Assembly (NCBI GenBank): GCA_018971455.1
Contig: JAGXAV010000013.1
Span: forward strand, 1 to 14,613
Reading direction: 5' to 3'
DNA length: 14,613 nucleotides
Source of the DNA: Rhodospirillales bacterium
GTDB taxonomy: Bacteria > Pseudomonadota > Alphaproteobacteria > Acetobacterales > Acetobacteraceae
The translations under genes were made by a program, and so were the position numbers. The notes under the pieces were generated by a model. That model did no database searches and was not told the origin of the DNA. It saw only the letters and a program-made list of their open reading frames with translations. Positions within the stretch are counted from its first letter, which is position 1. Each line of letters opens with the position of its first letter. Below, in pieces: positions 6,857-14,613 of the stretch.

Positions 6857-9184
6857 TCAGGCGGCGCGGGCGGTGGCGACCGCCTGCCACAGCCGCTCGG
6901 GTGTTGCCGGCATGTCGACATGGGTGATGCCGAGCGGCGACAGGGCGTCAACGATGGCGTTGACGACCGCCGGCGGGCTGCCGACCGCGCCCGCCTCGCC
7001 CGCGCCCTTCACCCCGAGCGGGTTGCTGCGGCACGGGACCTCGATGAAATCGACATCGATGCTCGGCAGGTCGTCGGCCCGCGGCATGGTGTAGTCCATG
7101 AAGCTGCCGGAGAGCAGCTGGCCCGACTCGGGGTCGTAGGCGGTGCGTTCGAGCACGGCCTGGCCGAAGCCCTGCGCTACGCCGCCATGCACCTGGCCGC
7201 GCACGATCATCGGGTTGACGGCCTTGCCCACATCGTCGGTGACGCTGTAGCGGACCAGCTCCAGCGTGCCGGTTTCGGGGTCGATCTCGACCTCGGCGAT
7301 GTGGCAGCCATTGGGGAAGGTGTGCGCGTCGATATTGGCGATCTCGGCGGCATCGAGGGTGGTGACGTCCTCGCCCTTGGCGGCGCGGGCGCGCTGGGCG
7401 GCGGCGAGGGCGATGATGTCCACGCCACGATCGGTGCCGGCGATGGAAAAGCGCCCGGCCTCGAAGACGATGTCCGCCGGCGCCGCCTCCAACGTCTCGG
7501 AGGCCGCCTTGCGGCCCTTCTCGATGACCGTGCCGGCGGTCACCAGGATCGCCTGGCCCTCGGAATAGAGGCTGCGCGCGCCGCCGGTGCCGCCGCCGAC
7601 CGGAATCGAGTCGGTGTCGCCCTGCTTCACGCGCACCTTCTCGCCGGGCACGCCGAGCTGATCGACGGTGAGCTGCACATAGGCCGTCTCATGGCCCTGG
7701 CCGGTCGATTGCGTGCCGACATAGACATCGACGAAACCGTCCTCGGCGAAGCGGATTTCGGCGCGTTCGGTGGGCGCACCGCCGGTCGCCTCGAGATAGT
7801 AGGCCAGGCCGATGCCGCGGCGCCTGCCGCGCTTGGCCGCCGCCGCGCGGCGCGCCTCGAAGCCCGCCCAGTCCACCTTCTTCAGGGCGGCGTCCAGCAC
7901 GATGCGAAAATCGCCGCTGTCGTACTTCTTGCCCATGGGCGAGGTGTAGGGCATCGCATCGGGCGTCACCATGTTGCGGCGGCGCAGCTCCACGCGGTCC
8001 ATCCCGATCTCGCGGGCGGCAGCGTCGATCAGCCGCTCGACCAGGTAGTTGCTCTCCGGCCGCCCGGCGCCGCGATAGGCATCGACGGGAACGGTGTTGG
8101 TGAACACGCCGATCACGTTGGCATAGACCGCCTGGAAGCCATAGACGCTGGCGAGCACGCCGGTGCCCGCCATGGTCGGGATATAGGGCGCGAAATTCGA
8201 GAGATAGCCGCCCATGTTGGCGACGTTGCGGGTGCGCAGGGCGAGGAGCTTTCCATCCTTGTCGAGCGCGATCTCGCCCAGCGTGATGTTGTCGCGTCCG
8301 GCGCTGTCCGACAGGAAGGCCTCGCTGCGCTCGGAGGTCCATTTCACCGGGCGGCCGAGCTTGCGCGCGGCATAGCAGGCGAGCACCTGCTCGGCGTAGA
8401 GGAACAGCTTCATGCCGAAGCCGCCGCCGACATCCGGCGTGATGACGCGGAAGCGGTCGGGCGGCACGTTGAAGATGTTGTTGCCCATCATCTCCTTGAT
8501 GCCCCAGCCGCCCTGGGTGTTGGTGCGCAGCGTCCAGCGGCCGGTGGCGCTGTCATATTCGGCCTGGGCGGCGCGCGCCTCGATGGAGGAGACGACGATG
8601 CGGTTGTTGACCACCGTCAGGCGGGTGACATGGGCGGCCTTGGCGAACAGCTCCTCGACCTTGTCCTTCTGGCCGACCTCCCAGTCGAAGCACACATTGC
8701 GCGGCGCGCCCGCCCAGACCTGCGGCGCGCCGGGGTCCATGGCGGTCGCGAGATCGGTGATCGAGGGCAGGATGTCGTACTCCACCATCACCGCCTCGGC
8801 GGCGTCGCGCGCGGCCTGCGTCGTCTCGGCGACGATGAAGGCGACCGGGGTGCCGACATGGTGCACCGCATCGACGGCCAGCGTCGGGCGCGGCGGGCTG
8901 AACTGGTCGCTGCCGTCGCGGTTCTTGAGCGTCACCGCGCAGGGCAGATCGCCGATGCCGTCGGCCTTGAGGTCCGCCCCGGTATAGACCGCGAGCACCC
9001 CCGGGACCGCCTTCGCCGCCGCGGTCTCGATGGAGAGGAGTTTCGCCGCCGCGTGCGGGCTGCGCAGCACGACGCCGTGGGCCGTGCCCGGCAGGGTGAT
9101 GTCGTCGGTATAGGCGCCGTTGCCCTTGAGCAGGCGCGGATCTTCAACGCGGCGGACGGGCTGGGCGATGCCGAACTTGGTCAT
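6857..9184 (-). CDS. Form II CoxL-like molybdenum hydroxylase, molybdopterin-binding large subunit
   Basis: A 775-residue xanthine dehydrogenase-family large subunit, which binds the molybdenum-pterin cofactor and hydroxylates aldehydes or N-heterocycles. Family blocks are RRVEDPRLLKGNGAYTDD at the N-terminus, DVGGGFG (251-257), the active-site loop AYRGAGR (369-375), TGQGHE (494-499), and GVKGAGEAG with catalytic Glu730. AYRGAGR is the form II signature; true CO dehydrogenases have AYRCSFR, so this is not one. The usual NPMEPR-like block reads SSIEARA (199-205), an unusual version. The ATG at 9184 gives the standard N-terminus; 82 more codons are open upstream but are unlike the family and overlap the pump gene. 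Such enzymes need a 2Fe-2S and usually an FAD subunit. Neither is in the window, so partners must be encoded elsewhere. It follows the RND gene on the same strand after 82 bases. Confidence 0.92.
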   Translation of the reverse strand: MTKFGIAQPVRRVEDPRLLKGNGAYTDDITLPGTAHGVVLRSPHAAAKLLSIETAAAKAVPGVLAVYTGADLKADGIGDLPCAVTLKNRDGSDQFSPPRPTLAVDAVHHVGTPVAFIVAETTQAARDAAEAVMVEYDILPSITDLATAMDPGAPQVWAGAPRNVCFDWEVGQKDKVEELFAKAAHVTRLTVVNNRIVVSSIEARAAQAEYDSATGRWTLRTNTQGGWGIKEMMGNNIFNVPPDRFRVITPDVGGGFGMKLFLYAEQVLACYAARKLGRPVKWTSERSEAFLSDSAGRDNITLGEIALDKDGKLLALRTRNVANMGGYLSNFAPYIPTMAGTGVLASVYGFQAVYANVIGVFTNTVPVDAYRGAGRPESNYLVERLIDAAAREIGMDRVELRRRNMVTPDAMPYTSPMGKKYDSGDFRIVLDAALKKVDWAGFEARRAAAAKRGRRRGIGLAYYLEATGGAPTERAEIRFAEDGFVDVYVGTQSTGQGHETAYVQLTVDQLGVPGEKVRVKQGDTDSIPVGGGTGGARSLYSEGQAILVTAGTVIEKGRKAASETLEAAPADIVFEAGRFSIAGTDRGVDIIALAAAQRARAAKGEDVTTLDAAEIANIDAHTFPNGCHIAEVEIDPETGTLELVRYSVTDDVGKAVNPMIVRGQVHGGVAQGFGQAVLERTAYDPESGQLLSGSFMDYTMPRADDLPSIDVDFIEVPCRSNPLGVKGAGEAGAVGSPPAVVNAIVDALSPLGITHVDMPATPERLWQAVATARAA

Positions 9185-9217
9185 GGACGCACTCTCTGTC
9201 GTTCCGGGGTGCCCCAG

Positions 9218-9245
9218 CATGTACGCATCGCGGGCAAAAGGCCAA
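9218..9245 (-). promoter_or_regulatory. Possible promoter for the CoxL-like gene
   Basis: In the 82-base gap between the RND stop and the CoxL-like start, the minus strand reads TTGGCC (9245-9240), 16 bases, then TACATG (9223-9218). This is a partial match to a sigma-70 -35/-10 pair, with four and three of six consensus positions. It would start transcription about 25-30 bases before the ATG. The match is weak, so read-through from the pump genes remains possible. Confidence 0.2.
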
Positions 9246-9266
9246 GGGGGGCGAAAAATCCGCGGC

Positions 9267-12200
9267 TCAGTGCGGCGCGCGGCCGCCGAAGCGGCGCGAT
9301 GTCCATTCGCGGATGGTCTGGAAGGTGACGTAGAGCATCGGGATGAGGAAGATGCCGAGCGAACTCGCCGCCAGCATGCCGGCAAAGACCGGGGTGCCGA
9401 CCGCGCGCCGCGACAGGGCGGCCGCGCCATGGGCGGTGATCAGCGGCACCAGGCCGAGCACGAAGGCGATCGAGGTCATGATGACGGCGCGGAAGCGCAT
9501 GCGCGCGCCGAGTGCCGCGGCGTCGCGGATGGCCATCCCGGCCTCGCGCTGCTCCTTGGCGAACTCGACGATCAGAATGCCGTTCTTGGCGGCCAGGGCG
9601 ATCAGCACCACGAGGCCGATCTGGCCATAGAGATCGAGGGGGGCGCCGGAGATCAGCACCCCCGTGTAGGCGCCGAGCACGCCGATCGCCACCGAGAGCA
9701 GCACCGGCACCGGAATCACCCAACTTTCATAGAGCGCGACCAGGAAGAGGTAGGCGAACAGCACGGCGAGGGCGAGAATCGGCCCGGTCTGGCCGGAGGA
9801 CTGCACCTCCTGATAGGCCGTGCCCGTCCACTCATAGGAATAGCCGGGCGGCAGGGTTTCCTTGGAGACCTGCTCCATCGCCGCCAGCGCATCGCCCGAG
9901 GACACGCCCGGGCGGGGCGAGCCGTTGATGGTGATGGAGCGGTAATTGTTGTAGCGGCTGATCGTCTGCGGACCGAGCACGACGCGCACGGTGGCGAGCG
10001 CGCGCAACGGCACCATGGTGCCGGTCTTGTTGCGCACGAAGATGCGCCAGATCGAGGAGAGGTCGCTGCGGTCGGCCTGCTCGCCCTCGATGTTGACCTG
10101 CCATGTGCGGCCGTAGAGATTGAAGTCGTTGACATAGATGCCGCCCAGCGTGGCCTGCAGGGCGGTGAAGATGTCGCTGATGCTGACGCCCAGCGCCTGG
10201 GCCTTGTCGCGGTCGATATCGAGGAACAGGCTGGGCGTGGTGGCGCTGAAGGTGGAGAATACCCGCGCCAGGCGCTTGTCCTGGTTGGCCGCGCCGACCA
10301 GGCCGCCCATCACCGAGCCCATCTCGGCCGGGTCGCGGCCTTCCAGGTTCTGCAGCTGGTATTCGAACCCGCCGCTGGTGGACAGGCCGATGATCGGCGG
10401 CAGGTTGAAGGGGAACACCACCGCCGAGCGGATCTGCTGCGCGGCGCCGAACACCCGCCCGATCACGCTCTGCACGTCGTCGGCCGCCGCGCTCCGGTCG
10501 GTGAAGGGCTTGAGACGGACGACCACGAAGGCGGCATTGCTCTGCGCCCCGCCATCGAGCAGCGAGAAGCCGACGATGGAGAGCACGTTCTGCACCTGCG
10601 GCATCGATTTCAGGATGCCCTCGACGCGCTGCACCACGCCGCGCGTGCGCGCGACCGAGGCCGCATCGGGAAGCTGCACGGCGATGAAGAAGGCGCCCTG
10701 GTCCTCGCTCGGCAGGAAGCCGGTGGGGGTGATCCTGGAAATTCCGAAGATGCCCGCACCGGCCGCGGCGATCAGAACCACGGCCAGCACGGCCAGGCGC
10801 ACCAGCCGCCGCACGATGGCGGCGTAGCCGTCGCGCACACGGTCGATGCCGCGCAGCACCGGGCCCATCAGGCCGCGCCGCTTGTCGGTGTGGCGCAGGA
10901 ACACCCCGCACAGCGCGGGCGAGAGGGTGAGGGCGTTGATCGCCGAAATCAGCATGGCGACGCTGATGGTGACGGCGAACTGCCGGAACAGCTGGCCGGA
11001 CACGCCGGGGATGAAGGCGATGGGCACGAAGACCGAGAGCAGCACGAGCGAAATGGCGATGATCGGGCCGGTGATCTGCGCCATCGCCTTCTTGGTGGCG
11101 TCCTTGGGCGAGATGCCCGGCTCCTCCTCCAGCACGCGTTCGACATTCTCAACGACCACGATCGCGTCGTCGACGACGATGCCGATGGCCAGCACCAGGG
11201 CGAGCAGCGAGACCGTGTTGGCCGAGAAGCCGATCATCAGCAGCACGGCCAGCGTGCCGATCAGGCTGACGGGCACGGCGATGGTGGGAATGATGGTGGC
11301 GCGCAGATTGCCAAGAAACAGGAACACCACCAGCACGACCAGCACGAAGGCCTCGCCCAGGGTGATCAGCACCTCGCGGATGGTGTCGGCGACGAAGGTC
11401 GAGCTGTCGTAGAAGATCGTCTTCTTCAACCCCTCGGGGAAACGCTTGGACAGTGCGTCCAGCGTCTGCGCCACGCGCGCCGAGGTGGCCACGGCATTGG
11501 CGCCGGGCGCCAGGTACATGCCGATGGTGACCGCGGGGTTGCCGTTCAGCCGGCTCTCTGTGTCCTGGCTCGCCGCGCCCAGCTCCACGCGGGCCACGTC
11601 GCGCACCCGCAGCACGGAGCCATCGGGGTTGGCGCGCAGAACGATGGCGCCGAACTCGTCCGGCGTGGTCAGCCGTCCCTTGGTCTGCAGGTTCATCTGG
11701 AACTGTACGCCGCCGGACATCGGCCGCGCGCCGATGCGACCCACCGCACCCTGGATGTTCTGGCTCTGGATGGCGGTGATGATGTCGCTCGGCGTCAGGC
11801 CGAGCTGGATCAGTCGGTCGGTCGAGAACCAGATGCGCATCGAGTAGTCGAGCGCGCCGAAGACGAAGGCCTGGCCGACGCCCGGCACGCGGGAGAGTGC
11901 GTCGAGCACGTTGATGGTGACGTAGTTGCTGATGAAGAGCGGGCTCTGCTTGCCGCCCTCGCTGTAGAATTGCAGGAACTCCAGAATCGCCGAGCTGCGC
12001 TTCTGCACCACCACGCCGTTGCGCTGCACCTCGGAGGGCAGCTTCGACAGCGCCGCCTGCACGCGGTTGTTGACGTTGACGGTGTCGATATCGGGGTTGG
12101 TGCCGAGGGCGAAGCTGACGGTGAGGCTGTAGCTGCCGTCATTGGCGCTGTTGGACTTCATGTACAGCATCTGGTCGACGCCGTTGATCTGCGCCTCCAG

Positions 12201-12395
12201 CGGCTGGGCGACGGTGGCCTCCACCACGGCGGCCGACGCGCCGGGATAGCGGGTGGTCACGCTGACCTGCGGCGGCACGATGTCGGGAAATTGCGCGACG
12301 GGCAGGCGGGTCAGCGCAATCAGCCCGGCCATCGTGATGACGATGGCGATGACGATGGCAAGCCGCGGCCGGTCGACGAAGACGGCGCTGAACAT
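9267..12395 (-). CDS. RND efflux transporter, HAE1 (AcrB/MexB-like) family
   Basis: Inner-membrane proton-driven efflux pump of 1042 residues, the normal length for hydrophobe/amphiphile RND transporters. It starts [15 protein letters not shown] with TM1. The TM4 proton-relay pair is Asp409-Asp410 ([13 protein letters not shown]), the TM10 lysine is Lys937 ([11 protein letters not shown]), and two large periplasmic loops follow TM1 and TM7. The ATG at 12395 gives the canonical N-terminus; 31 further codons are open upstream but run into the preceding gene. It starts four bases after the stop of the membrane-fusion protein, so the two are co-translated. With that partner and an outer-membrane channel it would form a tripartite pump for drugs, solvents or metabolites. 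No outer-membrane factor gene follows, so a shared TolC-like channel encoded elsewhere is inferred. The substrate cannot be inferred from these motifs. Confidence 0.96.
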   Translation of the reverse strand: MFSAVFVDRPRLAIVIAIVITMAGLIALTRLPVAQFPDIVPPQVSVTTRYPGASAAVVEATVAQPLEAQINGVDQMLYMKSNSANDGSYSLTVSFALGTNPDIDTVNVNNRVQAALSKLPSEVQRNGVVVQKRSSAILEFLQFYSEGGKQSPLFISNYVTINVLDALSRVPGVGQAFVFGALDYSMRIWFSTDRLIQLGLTPSDIITAIQSQNIQGAVGRIGARPMSGGVQFQMNLQTKGRLTTPDEFGAIVLRANPDGSVLRVRDVARVELGAASQDTESRLNGNPAVTIGMYLAPGANAVATSARVAQTLDALSKRFPEGLKKTIFYDSSTFVADTIREVLITLGEAFVLVVLVVFLFLGNLRATIIPTIAVPVSLIGTLAVLLMIGFSANTVSLLALVLAIGIVVDDAIVVVENVERVLEEEPGISPKDATKKAMAQITGPIIAISLVLLSVFVPIAFIPGVSGQLFRQFAVTISVAMLISAINALTLSPALCGVFLRHTDKRRGLMGPVLRGIDRVRDGYAAIVRRLVRLAVLAVVLIAAAGAGIFGISRITPTGFLPSEDQGAFFIAVQLPDAASVARTRGVVQRVEGILKSMPQVQNVLSIVGFSLLDGGAQSNAAFVVVRLKPFTDRSAAADDVQSVIGRVFGAAQQIRSAVVFPFNLPPIIGLSTSGGFEYQLQNLEGRDPAEMGSVMGGLVGAANQDKRLARVFSTFSATTPSLFLDIDRDKAQALGVSISDIFTALQATLGGIYVNDFNLYGRTWQVNIEGEQADRSDLSSIWRIFVRNKTGTMVPLRALATVRVVLGPQTISRYNNYRSITINGSPRPGVSSGDALAAMEQVSKETLPPGYSYEWTGTAYQEVQSSGQTGPILALAVLFAYLFLVALYESWVIPVPVLLSVAIGVLGAYTGVLISGAPLDLYGQIGLVVLIALAAKNGILIVEFAKEQREAGMAIRDAAALGARMRFRAVIMTSIAFVLGLVPLITAHGAAALSRRAVGTPVFAGMLAASSLGIFLIPMLYVTFQTIREWTSRRFGGRAPH

Positions 12396-12399
12396 CGGC

Positions 12400-13557
12400 T
12401 CAGCGCGCCGCGGGCTTGGCGGCGGCGATCGGTGCCGGATTGACCACGATGCCCGGCCGCACACGCTGCAACCCGTCAGCGACCACAACCTCGCCGGGCT
12501 TGAGGCCCGCCACGATCACCGCGACCGCCGGCGTGGACTGGCCCAGCGTGACGCGGCGCTGCTCGATCTTCTTCTGCGCGTCGACGACATAGACGTAGTC
12601 GCCCTGCTGGTCGGACAGCACCGCCGCGCGGGGAATGCCGAGCGCCATCACCGGCTCGACCCCGGCCAGCGTGACGGTGACGAATTCGCCGTCGATCAGC
12701 TCGCGGCTGCCCGGCTGGCCGGCCACGGCGCCGGCGCGCAACGGGTTGGGGATGCGCGCGCGCATGACCAGCGTGTCGGTGCTGGCATTGACCGACGGGT
12801 CGGCATAATCGAGCTTGCCGATCTCGGGATAATCCTTGCCGTCCGGCAGGGTGACGTGAATGGCCACCCCGGCGAAGCCGCCCTTGAGGGCGTAGCGGTT
12901 GCGCAGATCGACCGCGCTGCGCACCGAGATCGGGAACACCACATACATGGGGTCCTGGCTCACGATGCTGGCCAGCGGCCCGGAGGTCGGGGTGACGACA
13001 TTGCCGACCGACAGCGCGCTGCGGGTGATGATGCCGGCGACCGGCGCGCGAATGTCGGTGTAGGCGAGATTGATCTGCGAGGCGCGTTCCTGCGCCTGGG
13101 CGGCGAGCAGCTGCGCCGCGTAGCTGGCCTGGGAGGCCAGCGCGTCATCCACCGTCGAGCGCTGGCCGGCCGGCGTGTTGAGCAGGGATTGCGCGCGGTT
13201 GAGCGTCAGCGTCGCGTTGCGCAGCAGCGCCTGGGCCTGGGCCACCGCGGCCTGCTTGGCCGCCAGGTCGGCCTCGAACGGCCCGCGTTCCAGCCGGTAG
13301 AGCAGGTCGCCCTTCCGCACCTCCGCCCCCTCGGTGAACAGGCGCTCGCGGATGAAGGCGGTGACGCGGGCCACCAGATCGACCTTGTCGACGGCCTGGA
13401 TGCGGCCGACGAACTGCATGGTCTCCGTCACCGGGCGCTGGGCGACCACGACGGTGCCGACGGCGGGCGGCCCGCCCGGCCCGAACTGCGCGCGGGCCGG
13501 GCCGGCGGCGAGGGCAGCGATCAGCAGGGCGGAGCAGCAGGCGGCCAGCAGGCGCAT
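12400..13557 (-). CDS. RND efflux periplasmic adaptor (membrane-fusion protein)
   Basis: Periplasmic adaptor of 385 residues in the AcrA/MexA family, linking the RND transporter to an outer-membrane channel. Residues 1-23 form a Sec signal peptide with likely cleavage at ARA-QF. A cysteine is present at 7-8 but lies before the hydrophobic core, so I do not read it as a lipobox. Next come the first half of the lipoyl/barrel region ([17 protein letters not shown]), a coiled-coil hairpin rich in Ala and Gln (about 95-165), the second lipoyl half ([14 protein letters not shown]) and the beta-barrel and membrane-proximal domains ending near GLQRVRPG. The ATG at 13557 is preceded by an AGGA ribosome site six bases away; eleven upstream codons in frame would put charged residues before the signal peptide and are excluded. 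It is the first gene of the pump operon and divergent from the HMG-CoA lyase-family gene. Confidence 0.94.
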   Translation of the reverse strand: MRLLAACCSALLIAALAAGPARAQFGPGGPPAVGTVVVAQRPVTETMQFVGRIQAVDKVDLVARVTAFIRERLFTEGAEVRKGDLLYRLERGPFEADLAAKQAAVAQAQALLRNATLTLNRAQSLLNTPAGQRSTVDDALASQASYAAQLLAAQAQERASQINLAYTDIRAPVAGIITRSALSVGNVVTPTSGPLASIVSQDPMYVVFPISVRSAVDLRNRYALKGGFAGVAIHVTLPDGKDYPEIGKLDYADPSVNASTDTLVMRARIPNPLRAGAVAGQPGSRELIDGEFVTVTLAGVEPVMALGIPRAAVLSDQQGDYVYVVDAQKKIEQRRVTLGQSTPAVAVIVAGLKPGEVVVADGLQRVRPGIVVNPAPIAAAKPAAR

Positions 13558-13670
13558 CGGGAATCCTCGGTCGGCTTGCGATCGGGGCAACCCCCGTTTG
13601 TGCGGTGCACATATGGCATGTCCTCCGGATCATGCCATAGTCCGCGTCGAAATAGGATCGGGAGGGCGCC
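13558..13670. promoter_or_regulatory. Divergent promoter region between pump operon and lyase gene
   Basis: This 113-base spacer must hold the 5' signals of the leftward pump operon and the rightward lyase gene. It is locally more AT-rich around 13610-13655. It carries the inverted repeat described separately, an AGGA ribosome site for the adaptor gene, and GGAGGG (13661-13666) four bases before the lyase ATG. I cannot place -35/-10 boxes with any confidence on either strand. Confidence 0.6.
13612..13639. promoter_or_regulatory. Inverted repeat, candidate operator in divergent promoter region
   Basis: Perfect 9-bp arms tatggcatg (13612-13620) and catgccata (13631-13639) are separated by 10 bases, giving a 28-base dyad. 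It lies about 55 bases from the adaptor start and 32 bases from the lyase start, where a repressor could block either promoter. TetR-family regulators of RND pumps often bind dyads of about this size. No such regulator gene is in the window, so the cognate protein is unknown. With genes diverging on both sides, a terminator is unlikely. Confidence 0.55.
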
Positions 13671-14591
13671 ATGGGCGAGCATGTAACGGTATGCGAGGTC
13701 GGCCCGCGCGACGGGCTGCAAATGGCCAAAGGCATCATGCCCACCGCCATCAAGTCGCGCTGGATCGCAGCGATCGCGGCGGCCGGCGTGCCGGAGATCG
13801 AGGTCGGCAGTTTCGTGCCGGCCAAGCTCATCCCCCAGATGGCCGACACCGCGGAGATCGTTCGCGAGGCGGTGAAGCTGCCCGGCGTGCGCATCGTCGC
13901 CCTCGCGCCCAATCTGCGCGGTGCGCAGGATGCCTATGCCAACGGCGCCCACCGCATCAGTGTGCCGGTCTCGGTCAGCGAGGGGCACAGCCGCGCCAAT
14001 CTCAACCGCACGCCGGGCGAACAGGTGGCCGAGGTGGCGCGCCTAGTGGCCTGGGTGCGCGCGCAGGCCCGGCCGATGGAGGTCGAGGGCGCGTGCTCGA
14101 CGGCGTTCGGCTGCTCGATCGACGGGGTGGTGCCGGAGGGCGCCGTGGTGCGCGTCGCGGAAGGCCTCGCCGCGGCGGGCGTGGACTCGATCGCGCTGGC
14201 CGACACCGTGGGCTATGCCCATCCCGCGCAGATCAAAGCCACGGTGCGCGCGGTACGCGCCGCCGTCGGCCGCCGCTTCGACGGGCTGCACCTGCACGAC
14301 ACGATGGGCCTCGGCCTGGCCAATGCGCTGGCCGGGTTGGAGGAGGGCATCCGCAGCTTCGATGCCGCCCTGGCGGGCCTCGGCGGCTGCCCCTTCGCGC
14401 CCGGTGCCTCGGGCAACATCGTCACGGAGGATCTGGTGTTCATGCTGCACAGCATGGGCTTCACCACCGGCATCGACCTCGAGAAGCTGATCGCCGCGCG
14501 GGCCGTGCTGCGCGAGGGGCTGCCGCACGAGCCGATGCACGGCAACGTCTCGAAGGCGGGGCTGCCGCCCACCTACCGGGTCGCCGCCTGA
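13671..14591 (+). CDS. HMG-CoA lyase-family (HMGL-like) enzyme
   Basis: A 306-residue TIM-barrel lyase of the hydroxymethylglutaryl-CoA lyase family, which cleaves a 3-hydroxy-acyl-CoA (HMG-CoA to acetyl-CoA and acetoacetate in the type enzyme). Key residues are present: Arg13-Asp14 (EVGPRDGLQ), Glu44 (EIEVGSF), the metal-binding His207 and His209 (LHLHDTMGLGLAN), the catalytic Cys240 in GLGGCPFAPGASGN, and Asn249. The central block usually reading GCP(Y/F)EG is AFGCSIDG (146-152), so the acyl pocket may differ from authentic HMG-CoA lyase. GGAGGG four bases before the ATG is a strong ribosome site. The downstream start codon touches its stop and looks like a CoA-transferase, so a role in degrading a branched or dicarboxylic acid via its CoA ester is inferred, with citramalyl- or HMG-type CoA as possible substrates. 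Confidence 0.9.
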   Translation: MGEHVTVCEVGPRDGLQMAKGIMPTAIKSRWIAAIAAAGVPEIEVGSFVPAKLIPQMADTAEIVREAVKLPGVRIVALAPNLRGAQDAYANGAHRISVPVSVSEGHSRANLNRTPGEQVAEVARLVAWVRAQARPMEVEGACSTAFGCSIDGVVPEGAVVRVAEGLAAAGVDSIALADTVGYAHPAQIKATVRAVRAAVGRRFDGLHLHDTMGLGLANALAGLEEGIRSFDAALAGLGGCPFAPGASGNIVTEDLVFMLHSMGFTTGIDLEKLIAARAVLREGLPHEPMHGNVSKAGLPPTYRVAA

Positions 14592-14613
14592 ATGGAGCGG
14601 CTGCCGCTCGCGG
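14592..14613 (+). CDS. Start of a gene, possibly CaiB/BaiF family CoA-transferase; 3' partial
   Basis: Immediately after the lyase stop (TGA then ATG, no gap) a new frame begins MERLPLA and runs off the window after seven codons. Family III CoA-transferases typically start with a few residues and then PLAGVRVLD, and they are frequent neighbours of HMGL-like lyases. That is the only basis for the name. The fragment is too short to prove even that it is a gene. Confidence 0.4.

Noticed and set aside
6857..9184. CO dehydrogenase (coxL) as the identity of the molybdenum hydroxylase
   Set aside because: The active-site loop is AYRGAGR rather than AYRCSFR, and there are no coxM, coxS or maturation genes alongside.
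9206..9215. ggggtgcccc mini-palindrome in the RND-CoxL gap
   Set aside because: A 4-bp stem with a 2-base loop is too small to be a terminator or a convincing operator in GC-rich DNA.
6920..9328. 802-codon open frame on the + strand
   Set aside because: It is the antisense shadow of the CoxL-like gene. GC-biased third positions remove stops on the opposite strand, and the translation is low-complexity (rich in Ala, Gly, Asp, Arg, His) with no family motif.
9120..12443. 1107-codon open frame on the + strand
   Set aside because: Antisense to the RND gene, which has all its catalytic residues. The + strand translation is compositionally odd (His, Gln, Asp, Arg repeats) and unlike a real protein.
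13583..13596. Short cgggg/ccccg hairpin in the adaptor 5' leader
   Set aside because: Five base pairs of pure G/C are expected by chance in this composition; there is no further riboswitch-like structure.
12253..13686. 477-codon open frame on the + strand
   Set aside because: Antisense to the adaptor gene and running across the divergent promoter region; no family features.

Overview
The window is very GC-rich, gene-dense chromosomal DNA with strong G/C bias at third codon positions. It holds eleven genes plus the first codons of a twelfth. A catabolic operon, an RND efflux system, a molybdenum hydroxylase subunit and a short-chain-CoA lyase point to a metabolically versatile proteobacterium. 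An alphaproteobacterium (Hyphomicrobiales- or Acetobacterales-like) is my best guess, from gene style only. I see no tRNA, rRNA, CRISPR array, insertion sequence or phage gene, and no gene-free stretch longer than about 115 bases.

Region 1 (1-6787, + strand) is one co-directional cluster. Its order is: UxaA-type sugar-acid dehydratase large subunit (5' end outside the window), its small SAF-domain subunit, a FadR-type GntR regulator, a DUF1330-EthD fusion protein, an aldehyde dehydrogenase, an NAD-type SDR dehydrogenase, an SMP-30/gluconolactonase, and an enolase-superfamily (mandelate racemase subgroup) dehydratase. Four junctions are 4-base ATGA/GTGA overlaps, so translational coupling is likely. 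SDR, lactonase and enolase dehydratase are the first three steps of a non-phosphorylative sugar oxidation route (sugar to lactone to aldonate to 2-keto-3-deoxyaldonate). The aldehyde dehydrogenase suits a late step, oxidising a semialdehyde or a short aldehyde from aldol cleavage. The UxaA dehydratase could serve a second sugar acid or a second dehydration. The sugar itself cannot be read from the sequence. A 13-bp perfect hairpin lies just after this operon.

Region 2 (6857-13557, - strand) reads right to left: a periplasmic membrane-fusion protein with a signal peptide, an HAE1-type RND transporter (its start 4 bases after the previous stop), then, after 82 bases, a form II CoxL-like molybdopterin-binding subunit. 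No outer-membrane factor, no pump regulator, and no FeS or FAD hydroxylase subunit lies in the window.

Region 3 (13671-14613, + strand) is divergent from the pump. It holds an HMG-CoA lyase-family gene followed with no gap by a start codon whose first residues resemble the N-terminus of CaiB/BaiF CoA-transferases. The 113-base divergent spacer carries a perfect 9-bp inverted repeat with a 10-base spacer, a good operator candidate.

The items most worth a second look are the operon with two unrelated sugar-acid dehydratases, its DUF1330-EthD fusion protein, the orphan CoxL-like gene behind an RND pump, and the divergent-promoter inverted repeat. None is proof of a new system.
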